Shown piece by piece: positions 1-10,904 of a stretch of DNA of 64,000 nucleotides (position 1 is its first letter; each line of letters begins with the position of its first letter). The translations under genes and the position numbers were made by a program. This DNA is from Amborella trichopoda (taxonomy: Eukaryota > Streptophyta > Magnoliopsida > Amborellales > Amborellaceae). The stretch spans positions 3,051,176 to 3,115,175 of the forward strand of contig NW_006494789.1 in the NCBI RefSeq assembly GCF_000471905.2, written 5' to 3'. The notes beneath the pieces are model-generated. The model had not been told where the DNA came from. It searched no databases and saw only the letters and a program-made list of their open reading frames with translations.

Positions 1-1
1 C

Positions 2-436
2 TGCATACCTCCCAAGGATGCCATTATCATTGACCTCACGCGGGCGCAACCCCCCTGGGTCCTTATAAAGCAACTCTTTGGGGCAGTGCCTCGGAAACAA
101 AAAAAGAAGAAGAAGAAGAAGAAAGACACCCTGCCTCGGCCCCTGACCGCTACAACCTACCCGAGGCAAGGTCACATGCTCAAGATTCTCAAGACTCCTC
201 TATCAAGGTTCACTGTACCAGTGACCTCCATCCCCCTCTCAAAAAGAAAAAGAAGAAGAAAGAAGTTGGGCGTGATGGCAGCCATCATGAGTAAAATAAA
301 AAGAGCTTCAGGAGAACATAGCCCCCCCAAAAAAAAAGTGGGGCTACAGGTAAAATCACCAAAAAAAAAAGTAGAGGCCATGTTGAAAACCCACAAAGGG
401 CATTGTTTGAAGGCATTTTGCAGCACCATGGTCTGA
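2..436 (+). pseudogene. Lys-rich ORF, C-terminal fragment open at the window edge
   Basis: One frame is open from base 2 to a stop at 434-436, with no ATG near the left edge, so the start is probably outside the window. It opens with PPKDAIIIDLTRAQPPWVL and then has a run of nine lysines (AAG/AAA repeat, about 100-125), a second basic cluster SKRKRRRKKLG near 238-270 and two further PKKK stretches. Such tracts could act as nuclear localisation signals. I recognise no family. The nearest likeness in the window is the Lys-rich antisense ORF of element 3 (29300-31012), but I could not align the two, so a shared origin is only a guess. It stops just before truncated LTR A begins. Confidence 0.35.
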
Positions 437-460
437 TGTAGAATAAAGAAAGAGTAGCCG

Positions 461-1905
461 GTCAATAAAGCCTAACAAAATAGAGAAAATTTCAACAGTC
501 TCATAACGGCCCTAGAATAGGTCAATATCTCCATAAGACTCCTAAAAGTCTCCTGCCAAGCTTCATCATCCTCTGACATGTCTAAGGAAATGCAGAATGA
601 GAAGCAATTTCAGCAGAATTAGCCTTTAGCACCCTGAAACAGACCCCTATAATTGGAACCCTACTTTGGAGCTTCAAACACCTATGGGACCACTGCCATT
701 GGAACCGGTACGGTTGAAAACCCCTAAGGGTCGAATTTCAACTTAAACAAACACTACAGGAAAATAGGAGAAATATCGAAACAGGAGAAGCCACACACTA
801 TTCACGTGCAGCCACTCTACAACTAAACTCCATTAAAGGGACATTCACGAACAGTGAATTGCGATGCTTATATCTCCCTCGTCCAAGATCGGATCATGCT
901 CAAACTTGTTGGAGCGTGTTCGTCACCAAGACGAGCGTTTCGATATATGGTATGCCCCATAACGACACTCGAGCGGGAAGAAAAGCTAGAGAGAATTTTT
1001 CGATCCGTGAAGAAAGTTGCAGGAAAATCAACAGCGAAATGCCTCACTCGAGCGGTTTAATCACGATGCTCGTAAACCTGATCGGCGTGAAACTAATTGC
1101 ACCGCGTGCATGAGACTCATGGCTATCACAGATCCAAACCTCGTGCATGATGAACCGTTAGATTTTGCACACAAATCCGATGAATTCACTGCAAATTCTG
1201 AAGCCAAAACTCAAAAGTTATGAAATCATTATCCAGGCACAAAATCAAGCTGCGTTTGTTGCCACGCGATCATGATGGCATGCTCAGTGTGATCCAATGA
1301 AGAAAGCAAAATAAAAGAATCAAGGAGCGGGCACACTATGGATTCGAAGTTTGTAAGCTTCATCAAAAATTCAAGTTACATGATCATGGCCTAAAAAATG
1401 ATCCATGGCTCGAAGTTGGTATCAAATCGATTGCCTTGACGAGCCCTACAAGAAAACAATCATCAATCGATCAAACATGCACCAGAGCAACCCCAGATCA
1501 TCCATGAAAGATCTCGCAAGTTCTACAGCAGCAGCAGGGATTGCTTTAGAATTCCATGAATTGTTAGAAAGAGACAAATCTATCATTTTGCACCCTATTT
1601 TCCTATTTTATTTGATTCAGTTAAATCTTAATTTCCATAAATTAGGTTTAATTTTGATCATCCACGCATGTTTGGGCAAAACTCTATATATACCACGTAC
1701 TATCATTGTACACAAAACTTTCACCATAGAGGCTTTTGCTTAACAAAATCTCTTTTTCTCCTTACTATAGGGTCATGTTCTAACAGAGAGAGGAAAGAGA
1801 GAGAAACTTTTGGATCGGTACCTCTAGGCTCAAGGTAAATCTTTCTCGCTTATCTCTTCCTTTCTTTCTTCTTCTCCCTCTTCTCGTTCTTCTTCGTCGT
1901 CTTGG
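461..1905 (+). mobile_element. LTR A, partial (5' and 3' ends missing)
   Basis: It matches LTRs B, C, E and F from the GTCAATAAAGCCTAAC block, about 40 bp inside a full LTR, through the TATA region to the pyrimidine-rich stretch after the start-site region. It stops within the CTTCTT-rich tract, and LTR B begins about 60 bp later. It has no primer-binding site behind it, so it is a fragment lying directly before element 1, left by unequal recombination or deletion. Confidence 0.7.
1685..1692 (+). promoter_or_regulatory. LTR A TATA box
   Basis: TATATATA lies in the conserved context ACTCTATATATACCACG. The same position in LTRs B, C, E, F and G carries TATATATA or a one- or two-base variant. 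Transcription would start about 30 bp downstream, near the conserved CATTGTAC(A/G)CA block. Confidence 0.6.
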
Positions 1906-1964
1906 CATTTCTTAGAGGTCATGCATGCCTCATTCTTGCTTTCTTCTTTGGTGGTTTCGCTGGT

Positions 1965-4466
1965 CTCTATTGGAAGGTATTTTTTATCAACATGAGGTCC
2001 CTGCTTAATAAAGCCTCGCAAACATTGGAAATTATAACAGTCTCAGAATAGCCTTAAAATCAGCCAAAATCTTCATGAGGTCACTTGGAAGTCTCCTGCC
2101 AAGTTTCGTCGCATTCTGATATGTTTAAGGCAGTGAAGATTGAGAAACGATTTTGACAGAATCGGCCTCTAGCACCGTAAAATGGCCCTTCTACATTTTC
2201 GGTATCTCAAATTGCTGGGACCACTGCCATTAGATTTTGTATGGTTGAAAACCCTCAAGCATCAAATTTTAGCCGGAACGGGGGCTCCAGAAAGACGTTA
2301 TAGGCAAACGAGTGAAACCGAAGGGGGCCACACGCTATTCCCGTGCGGCCACCCTGCAACTCCACGCCATGGAAGGGATAGTCATGGCTAGTGAATTTTG
2401 ACGCTCATATCTCAACTGTCTCAAGTGGGATCATACTCAAATTTGGTGAGCATGTTCGTCTAATCAAGACAAGCGATTCAATATGTGGCACGCCCCGTGA
2501 CGACACCCAAGCGTGAAGAAAAGCTAGAGCAAAGATGTTGATCTATGAAGAAGTTGTAGGAAATTCAGAAGCGTCGTGCCTCACTCGAGCGGCCAAATCA
2601 TGCCGCTCGTGAGCCCGTTCGATGGGAGATCAATTCTATCGTATGCGTAAGGTCTCGAGCTACCTCAGACCCGAACATAGCAAGTGATGAATGGTCAAAT
2701 TCTGCACACGAAGCCGACGAATCGACTGTAAATTCTGTCGCTGGAATTCTAGATTTCGACCAACATTCCAAAGTTGCAAAATCTTCGTTGGGGCACGAAA
2801 TCAAGCTGCGTTTGTTGCCCCATGATTGTAACGGCATGCTAAGTGTATGTCGACGAAGAAATCACTGAAAAACATCAAGGAATGAGTACACTATCGATCC
2901 GAAGTTTCAAGATCCATTCAAATTTCAAGTCCCATGATCGTGCACTAAAAACACAATCCATGGCTCGAAGTTGGTATCAAATTGATTGCCATACCGAGCC
3001 CTACAAGAAAACAATCATCATACGATCAACCAGGCATCAAAATGCCCTCGGATCAACCATGCAAGATCACGCAAGTTCTAGAGAAAAGCAAGGACTGTTA
3101 TGGAATCTTACGAATTGTTAGGAAGTGGTAAATCTATCATTTTGCACCTTATTTTCTAATTTTTTTAATTCAATTTAATCTTAATTTTTAGCAATTAAGG
3201 TTAATTTTGATGAACCACCCATGTTAGGGGCAAATTCTATATATACATACCAACATTGTGCACACCAAGGACTCAATGTTTCATAAAAGAAAGAGTTTTT
3301 ACTTAATACAAGTTTCTCTTTCTTCTCATTATTGGGTCACGTTTGAGAGATAGAGTGAGGTGAGAGAAACTTTATGTCGGAACTCCTAAGGTCGTGGTAA
3401 ACTTTCTCTCTCTTCTTTTTCTTTTCTTCTTCCCTCTCTCTTCTTTCCTTTCTTCTGCCTCATCTCTATCTGAGTTCCTCACTGCAGTCGTGCATGGCAG
3501 TGACCATGCCGTGCATGCATCCCCTGAGGTCACATAGGTCACACATGACGATGGCAGTGCCATGTGCGAGTCTCCTTCTCCTTTGTTTATTCTATCTCTT
3601 ACGTCCAGTGGGGCTTGTAGACTGCGTTGTCCATTGCTGTCCACAGACGTAGCTTGGATGTCTTAGTTAAGAACCCAGGTGGTGAAACTCGTTGTCGCTC
3701 GTAGGGGTCCTTCCTTATTACGTAATCTATAGTAGACGGTAATACCCATCGTCACCTTTTATCGACGTCGACAACGTCTACCACCATCTGCATGCTTCGT
3801 TCGTGTGTTCGGCGTTCATCGCCATCCTTCCTGTGCCCCACGCTTATCACCGTGCGCCTCATGAGGATTACCGTCGTGTGCTTCATCAATGACCATCGTC
3901 ACGTGCTTCATCAGAAACTTTCACCGCCTGTGCGCGGAGGTGTTTTCTTTTTTCCATGCGATTCCTAGAACCATCCATAGTTCATTTCTTATTCTCTGGC
4001 CATGTGTAGTAATGTGGAGCGACGCCCAAGGGTCGCGACACTGCTACTCCATGGTCGTGACTAGCAACGCCTAACGCTATCGGGACCTCATATATATGCC
4101 TTCTCGTCTCTTATTTTTTCATTCTCATTTCTCTTCTTGCTGGATTGAGGGTAGACTTAGCCTAGCATCGCCAGATTGGTCTCAGTTCCGAGTAGTATTT
4201 CCATCATGCTGGTCTTGAGAACCATGCCCATCTTGTTACTACTCTGAGTCGATAACTCCCCGGCTGTAATAATAGTCTCACCTCTTCGTCAACTTTTATT
4301 CTATTTTCTATCTTTATTTAAGCCTTACACTTCATCGCCTCCTGGCATGAATGTACATTGCCCTAAGACAAGGGTGGGTCTCAAATCCCAGGTCCATCAG
4401 AAACCCGAGATACATGCCGTCAGATCATCCAAATCCGGAAGGTGAGATCGAGGCACCTAACTAGCT
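1965..4466 (+). repeat. LTR B, 5' LTR of element 1
   Basis: It begins at TCTATTGGAAGGTATTTTTT, matching the inferred LTR start TGCTATTGGAAGG of copies C, D, E and F, and runs to the base before the primer-binding site. It holds the TATA box at 3238, a CT-rich stretch (3400-3460) and a GC-rich stretch of about 30-bp CCATCG/GTGCTTCATCA repeats (3840-3940). The sequence before TCTATT differs from that before the other LTRs, which is the main evidence for the left boundary. Apparent ORFs inside it are not conserved between copies. Confidence 0.7.
3238..3245 (+). promoter_or_regulatory. LTR B TATA box
   Basis: TATATATA in AAATTCTATATATACATACC, about 1.27 kb into the LTR. It would drive the sense transcript of element 1, with a start site expected near 3270. 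Confidence 0.65.
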
Positions 4467-4484
4467 TGGCGACTACACTGGGGA
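4467..4484 (+). promoter_or_regulatory. Primer-binding site, element 1
   Basis: TGGCGACTACACTGGGGA directly follows LTR B. It is complementary to a tRNA 3' end reading TCCCCAGTGTAGTCGCCA including CCA. From memory this class (TGGCGACTC.. CTGGGGA) is the tRNA-Arg site of Ogre/Tat elements. The A at position 9 differs from the C in elements 2 and 5 and looks like decay. Confidence 0.7.
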
Positions 4485-5830
4485 CTTATTTCCCCTTAGT
4501 TGGCTCCCTTTTGTTTGATCAGTATCCTCTTTTACTTTCTGCATTTATTTTTATGGCATATAGGTTGTTCAACCCATTTGTCAGAGTCAGGGACTTCCTT
4601 ATCCCGGCACTCGTGGCTGTTCCGAGGAAGCGAGCCGCTCAGGCCTCCTTCCTCACCATCCTCCTGAGTGGAGATTATCGTACTGGCTCCCAGGTTCTCA
4701 GCTGGATCGATGCGAGAGGGGATTTAAAGGTCCTTACCTCCCCGCTTTCTTGCCCTGGTGGACTCTCCACCAAGGCCCTTAGCATGGCTAGAGCACATGC
4801 TGCCATGCACCCTACTACCCTAGTCATATTACTGAGGCATGCCGGAAGGCTGCCCCCATCACTCTCGTGAAAGGCAAGTAAGTTGTCGTCGCTCTTGAGG
4901 TTCACGAAAAGGCAACCCCTTATGCTTCTTCACCACCCCGAACCTCCACACCTGGAGAGTCGGCACATAGGGGCAAAGATCATGAGATCTTCCCCCCGCG
5001 CACACACCCAAGGTCTCGTGGTCCATCCACTCGAGCCACACCACAGGGCAACAGTCACGTTGCCTTGAGCTTGCATCCATTGCTAAGCCTTCCCGGGCCA
5101 AACCCTACGTGCGCCATGCATTTTCTTTTCATAACCCGGGGAAGCCCTCGTTGTACGTCACCTCAAGCACATGAGGATAGATCACTTCGTCCTTCCTCCC
5201 AACACACACAGTTTCACCCTGTGTGAGATGGGCTTCTGCCTCACCCCTCATAGACACAAGCTCGTGGGTCTCGACCTCCTTAGGTCGTATTCATTGATCG
5301 AGCTCAAATAAAACCCCAAGTCACCTAAATGGTAATCTCTAAAGGTGCACACTCACCATCTTGGCAGGTACATTCCTAAACTCAACTCAGACAGAGTCAC
5401 AAACCAGTTCCTTTTTCTATCGCTTTCCCGACACTAGGCAAACACCTCGAGCCCTGGTACTCAAAAGTCTTCTCTAAGAGTTCCATCATGAGCCATCTTT
5501 GGTTGGCCATGCACATGGGCCCCACAAAGGAACTCGGGGCAACGGCCTGATGTCAGACCTCTAGCCTCCAAGGTAAAAACCCAGGCTACCTTCCATCCTC
5601 AAACCCCGCTCCCTGCTCCAGCTCATAGACATGACCCTTTCGTGTTTCAAGAAACGGGACAGTCCAGGTCTCAGAGTCGGTTCTGGAGTGAAGTCCACAA
5701 TCGCATCAGGGTTAAGCAGAAAAAGAATCCTGGCCAAAGAAGTCTCTAAGGAAGTTGAGGCCAACACCTTTGATGACCTCCTGCCTTGTAACCCCTTTTT
5801 CCTCTCCAAACTCTAGAGCCTGACCGAGGG
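4485..5830 (+). pseudogene. Leader and ORF1 remnant, element 1
   Basis: This follows the PBS and corresponds to the leader and pre-gag ORF of elements 2-5. The first 330 bases are probably untranslated leader; a 142-codon reading frame there (4442-4870) starts inside the LTR and is not kept in the other copies. From about 4810 scattered frames resemble the Ser/Pro/Arg-rich ORF1 of element 3 (35350-36684). The stretch near 5690-5810 (GVKSTIASGLSRKRILAKEV) matches EVHSSLRIKQKRRLQI of element 2 and is the best-preserved part. The function is unknown. An extra ORF before gag is a known Ogre trait. Frame breaks are numerous, and the foreign LTR interrupts the end. Confidence 0.5.
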
Positions 5831-6843
5831 TTTCTCGTGAAAACTCAAAGGGATCTATGGATGTAGATCACTCTGATATGACACTTTAAACTGATAAATG
5901 AAATGAAAAGAAATGGTGGAGAAGTTGGGAACAATCGAATTCATATATGAGATCAGATCTGCCCAGAAACGCGCAGATCTACTCTCGGATCTGTGGTGGA
6001 GCCAACAGCACTTCAAAACATGATTTTCAATAAAAATAATCAAATCCAGATCAAAATAAAATAAATACAGTGAAAGAAAATAGAAAATGAAGGTGAAGAG
6101 AATACTCGACCGGGCCAGATGGCCCGGGCTTCTCGAGCCTTCGAGGGCTCGCCAGTATCGGAACTGGTTCCATTTGCCTTTCTGATCCAGATGTTGATCA
6201 ACATGTCTTTGATGGTATTTCTGCCCTGGAAAATGGCTTGAAACTAGGATTATTAGGCTTAGGTTAGATAGGGTTTTCTCTCTGAGTTTTTCTCTCAGAT
6301 CTCGATCTCTTGTAGCTCTCTAGAGCTTCTAATATCTATCTCTAGGGTTTTTTTCTCTAGTCTCAAGCCTCCCCAAAGTTTCTCTCTCCGTCCTGGGAGG
6401 CACGGGGCATGCCACCCAAGTAAAATGAAAAAAACTCGATCTGGACTGAGTGACACACTTTGTGTCGCCCAAGGATGGGCAATACGGCTTGTGTCACCTG
6501 GGCGGCACGGCTCGTGTCGCCTGGGCAGCATGCCCTATGCCGGACAAAGAAAAAATACTTCAAATCAAAATTTTTCTTTTCAGATGTGTTCCTACTCTTT
6601 TGAAGCTCTCAAAGAAAATTTGGGTCAAAATGGAGTTTTTACTATTTTTAAGGATTTGTTTGATAAAACAGGGCATTTACAGAAATATAGGTCAAAACAA
6701 GGGTTCTAAATCCAGGCAAGAAAACTGGTTTCAGATCACAAGTTGGGCTATGTGAACTATGTATTTGGGTTTAATTGGTTGAGTGTGGTCCTAAGGGTTC
6801 AAGAAACCATAGAATTTGCAAGATTTAAAATGGGGTGTCTACA
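5831..6843 (-). mobile_element. Foreign LTR inserted in element 1 (TGTAGACACCCC type)
   Basis: This kilobase is absent from elements 2-5 and interrupts the ORF1-gag region. Read on the minus strand it begins TGTAGACACCCCATTTTAAA, a start typical of many plant LTRs, and ends near 5880 next to a degenerate copy of TGGTATCAGAGC, the tRNA-Met primer site common in Copia elements (plus strand CACTCTGATATGACA). Only about 40 bases of internal leader remain, so it is a lone 5' LTR with PBS, not a clean solo LTR. I see no obvious target-site duplication. Small ORFs here are chance. Confidence 0.6.
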
Positions 6844-9140
6844 CCACGTTGAAGAGTACTCTTAGTTCGTCATTACTTAGACGCCACGGTCCAATGACCA
6901 TTAAGAACTGATCCTCACAAGATCGGCATACAAAGCTCGAGTTTAGTCGGGGCAGGCTGAACCCTTCCAAACTAACTTTCCATGCACCACATGCTGACCC
7001 CGACAGTCCAATGTCCCGCCAAGCTCTGACCCTCTAGAAGAGACAGTTAGTGTCATGGTGATCATTGACCCTGATGACGCTCAGGAGGAGCCAATGAACA
7101 ATTTCGAGGAAATGATGCAAGACATCCTGTGAAAGATGGAATGCCTAGAGGCCTCTAGGTCCTCGTCTTCGACCGATCCCCCAACTGGTGAGGACACAGT
7201 TCTTAAGAAAACTCCTCCATCAGCCTCCCAAGGCAGTTTTACCTTCTACAGGGTCTCCCAAACCGACATAGATGCTATGTTGGCATATAGCCTCAAGAAC
7301 AAGGTCCCAGGCATGTAAGAGACACTGCCCTATCAAAATTCATACCCTTCATACATAGACCAAGTACCCTTCCCTCCGAATTATCAAAAGTGGAAGCTCC
7401 CCCTGTTCAACAGTACTACGTCTCCGCACTAGCATATTGCTCACTTCCAGGCGGCCTATCGAGAGACGACAACTGACAGACTCCTCCTCTTCCTTCCGCT
7501 GTTCAACAGACAACTCTCGCGCCATTAGTCGGGACAGTCAAAAGGCAGTAATCAGCATGGCTGTCACCGTGGCTGACACCAAAGGAGCGATTCCTCAAAC
7601 CCTGGACCTTTCCAAGGCATAGGCATCTCCGACCGCAGCCAAACACCAGTCCTACAATAGCGTCCCGCCTCCAAAAAATTCTAGGTGAAACGACTACTGG
7701 GTCCAACACCAGAATAAGGTTTATCGCTTCAACACAGAGTGGACACCTGCCCTATTGCGACTGCTATTGGGTCAGAATATGGTACAGTTGCCAGAGGCTA
7801 ATACAATGAAGTCGGCTGGGCAAGAGGCAAATGAGAAGTATTGCGCCGATCATAAGAAGGTATGCCACCCCACTTATGACTATTATAATCTCAATGACAT
7901 GATCGAAGCCCTTATCAACAAGGGTCAAATAAAGATCAAAGAGTTGAAAAGAGCATTCGGGGCAACTGAGGTTTCTCACATAGTCACGATCCAAGAGGAC
8001 GATGGGGCACCCGCTATCCTTTGTGCTTTTTTCTCCATAATGCTTGAAGTAGGGCTTGTCACTCCTAAGTCAGCAAGGCAGCCCAAGTTCCTATCCTCGG
8101 GAACCGAGAACCTCTAGTGCGCGTATCACCAGATATGAAGCCATGACGTCAATGAATGCACTAGCTTCCACAAGCTCTTGGCAGAGAAGATGCAGCAGTG
8201 CCAGGAAGTTCAAGGAAACCCAGAGGGACACCCTCGAGTCCCTTTTTTGCATGAGCAAGAAGACCTCCTAACGCAAGCCCAAGGAAGCGCCAAGCTAGAC
8301 CTCTACAAGCCATCTTCAAGGTAATGCTCCAACAAGGCCTTGTCACTCCCAAGCCTATCAGCAGCCGAGGCGTCTTGCCTAGAGCACGAAAAACCTTTTG
8401 TGCCCATATCACCAAGTATGGGGCCATAAACTCAACGAAAGCTTTGGGGTTGAAGTTATAGTCGTAGAGAAAGTCCAGTAGAGACACATCGTTTGTGTGG
8501 TTCTCCAATAACGTGTCCAAGCCATCGGTCTCGTTCTAAAGGAAGCCACACTACCAGCCCCTCTTGAGTATACACTGGACCCATCAGAGTCGTCGACCTC
8601 TCAGCCCTGTAAAGTCTACCATGGGACGAGTAGACTCAAATCCTTGAAACGTGAGGTAGTCTACCAAGCAAGGGATACTCACCAGCCTTATAGGGTGGTC
8701 TAGACACCCCCTCAAGGATCCCAAAGGAGACGGTAGGCACTTAGGTCGGCCTGTCAAAGGAATTGTCCTCCTTAGCCATTTGTAGAAGAAGAATTCCTCC
8801 CCTTCCTCCCCTACCGACCTCGCATGACTTTATCCCAGGTGAAACTCACCTCATCCTTTTGTCCAATCAGGTGGACATCCCCGAATCACCAATAGCTCGG
8901 CATTCCCCGAACATGGGTGACAACACTAAAAGCACCCCACGACAGTCAAACCCGGGGCAAGACCTAAAATATCCCCTAAGCATGTCCAACTCCGGCGATG
9001 ACGTAAAAAGCTACCTGAAATGCTCTAACTCTTCTTCTCCTCCCTCCCCTTCTATTTTCTCCACAAGTGCAGCTCGACGGTGCCCAGACTTCGACACTTT
9101 AAACAAAGAGTTCGGAGACACAAGCATCACTTAGCCACAA
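6844..9140 (+). pseudogene. gag: gag remnant, element 1
   Basis: Gag packages element RNA into cytoplasmic particles. The N-terminal coiled region is visible at 7040-7320 (DPDDAQEEPMNNFEEMMQDI, then IDAMLAYSLKNKVPGM). The core domain is largely deleted: near 7440-7510 HFQAAYRE..TDRLL joins directly to the Ser/Asn linker. Knuckle 1 (7833-7880) reads CADHKKVCHPTYDY, last Cys changed to Tyr. Knuckle 2 (8118-8160) reads CAYHQI-stop-SHDVNEC. Knuckle 3 (8399-8440) reads CPYHQVWGHKLNES, last Cys changed to Ser. So none is intact. A Ser/Thr-rich linker to the protease follows (8763-9134). Several stops and frameshifts break the frame. Confidence 0.7.
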
Positions 9141-9149
9141 TAAGAGTGC

Positions 9150-10255
9150 CACAGAGAGATGTTGGCTCAGACTGCTAGATTCTTAATAGCCGCTGATGCC
9201 CTGTCAACCCGAGCAAAAACCAAGTCATCTTCAGGCTCCCATTCCAAAGAAGCCTTTCACGTGGTGCAGATCTTGGAAGTACTAGCCAACACGGGGCATA
9301 TGGGTATAAGATCATGAATGAAGCTACAGCCCACACCTCAAAAGCCCAAGACCCTCAAGTTTCCTGGTCCTCCGCTTTCCTGTAAACATCAACCTCAAAC
9401 CTCTCCATCCTTAACACATGCTCTTATTACTTCCTCATCAACCTAGACTGCATCGGCTGAACAAAAAAGTCAGCCAGTGCCACAAACCAAAATTCAATAA
9501 AAAACTATTCCTAAACCTACTCTACCACTCGTACCAGCGACAGGATCAGGAACACAAAGGACTAATGAGGATAAACTGACATATTACATAATTGGACACT
9601 TGAGAAAGCTTCTAGCCCTTCTAAGTATATATGACACCCTGTTGTTGTCTAAGGATTACCGTATGGCTCTAGTTCAAGCTCTTTCTAAAACAAAGGAATA
9701 CGAGACCGAAGTGAAGCCCATTGAGGTTGACCCAGCCATCCTAAGTGGGTGCCTGACAATCTCCTTTTCCGAAGATGACCTTCGGTTGGGAGGAAAATTT
9801 CACAATTGCCCATCTTTGTGAATGGTGAACTTGATGACTACCCTCTCATTGGATCATGCCAGGCGGAGGGTCAGCAGTCAACCTGATCGCAAGAAGGATC
9901 CTCACCCAATTAGGATTAGGGTGTGATGACCTCACTCTTACCCACATCATTGGGCAAGTGTTTAACCAGTCAGGAGAAAAGCAATCGGCACAGTGCGCCT
10001 TCGTCTCAAGATTGGTGATCTCAACGATTATGCCCAATTCCACGTAATCAACACCGATACCTCATACAATGTCCTTCATAGTCGTCTTTAGCTTCACGAC
10101 CAGAGGGTGGTTCCTTCCACACTCCACTAATGCTTCAAGCACTACCGAGATGAAGGCAATACACAATCGACGCTGATAAAAGACTGTTCCCTATAGCTGA
10201 GACTCATTATACCAACGCTAAGTACTATTTCATAGAACTTCCAATGTCATAAAAG
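9150..10255 (+). pseudogene. pro: Aspartic protease remnant, element 1, active-site Asp lost
   Basis: Retropepsins cleave the polyprotein with a catalytic Asp in a D(S/T/G)G motif. The frame at 9600-9821 has LLALLSIYDTLLLSKDYRMA and then VDPAILSGCLTISFSEDDLR, as in the other copies. A frameshift near 9810 moves the next part to 9856-10047, where the active site reads MPGGGSAVNLIARRILTQLG; elements 2 and 3 read MLDGGSAV. The catalytic Asp codon GAT is GGC here. The downstream VINTDTSYNVL-like flap and Leu-rich region follows at 10040-10120 with further stops. The protein cannot be active. Confidence 0.75.
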
Positions 10256-10800
10256 TCAAAGGATGATAATTGGAAGCTTGTGAGAGAGACAGGACCTTCG
10301 TCTCATGATGATGTGAATAATCTGTGGCGAATGATCACGAAAATGTTCAAAGAAGAGGAAACATAGGACAAGATCCCCCCCTTCACCCCTATCCAACCAA
10401 GCATACCTTGTCACATCTCCAAGGTCATGGTATCCTCTCATAAAGACAAAGCTTCCCCCTCTACTTTTAATTCGCTAGAACAAAATGGCGAGCAAGAAGC
10501 AGCCCCCGAGCTTGAGGAAGCCCCGAAGGTAGACATTTCAGCACCGAGGGTCACCTATACATCAGACTAGAAAAAGGTCCTGCATGTCCCCTTCACCTTT
10601 TTGGAAGCAGAACTTGCATACCAACCACCAAGGAAGGTGCTCCATGTTCCGGTGTCTTTGAACAGGGGGAGGAAGCAACTGTTCTCCTATTCGAGGTCAT
10701 TGAAGCCATAGCAGGTTGCCACAAGGCAAAGCAAGGGGTGGGATATTCTTTCCTGTCTCACACTAACAAAGGATGAAAAGTAATAAAATAGAAGAAGACA
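10256..10800 (+). pseudogene. Polyprotein C-terminal extension, element 1
   Basis: After the protease the frame continues as an acidic helical stretch (SHDDVNNLWRMITKMFKEEE) and a Pro/Glu linker (near 10480-10560: EQEAAPELEEAPKVDISAPR), then a block matching the end of the element 3 and 4 polyproteins (VLHVPVSL ... LLFEVIEAIAG). In an autonomous element this is where reverse transcriptase should start. Element 1 has an internal deletion near 10660. I recognise no domain. Confidence 0.5.
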
Positions 10801-10904
10801 GAAGAGTGAAAGACATGTTGCACAAAACTCTAACAAAAAAAGGAAAACTGAAAATTCATACAATTGTCAACATTATCAATTGGTGCAAAAAGACTTATAC
10901 ACAA
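10801..10904. terminator. Convergent 3' ends, element 1
   Basis: About 100 AT-rich bases separate the plus-strand polyprotein from the minus-strand antisense ORF. Short ATTCATA/AATGAA-like and TTGT words resemble loose plant polyadenylation signals on both strands. No single signal is decisive. Confidence 0.25.

Noticed and set aside
4442..4870. 142-codon plus-strand frame with a hydrophobic start
   Set aside because: It begins inside the LTR, crosses the primer-binding site and is not kept in elements 2-5, so it is leader sequence.
6295..6755. Several overlapping frames in the foreign LTR
   Set aside because: They lie in LTR sequence on both strands and have no recognisable domain.
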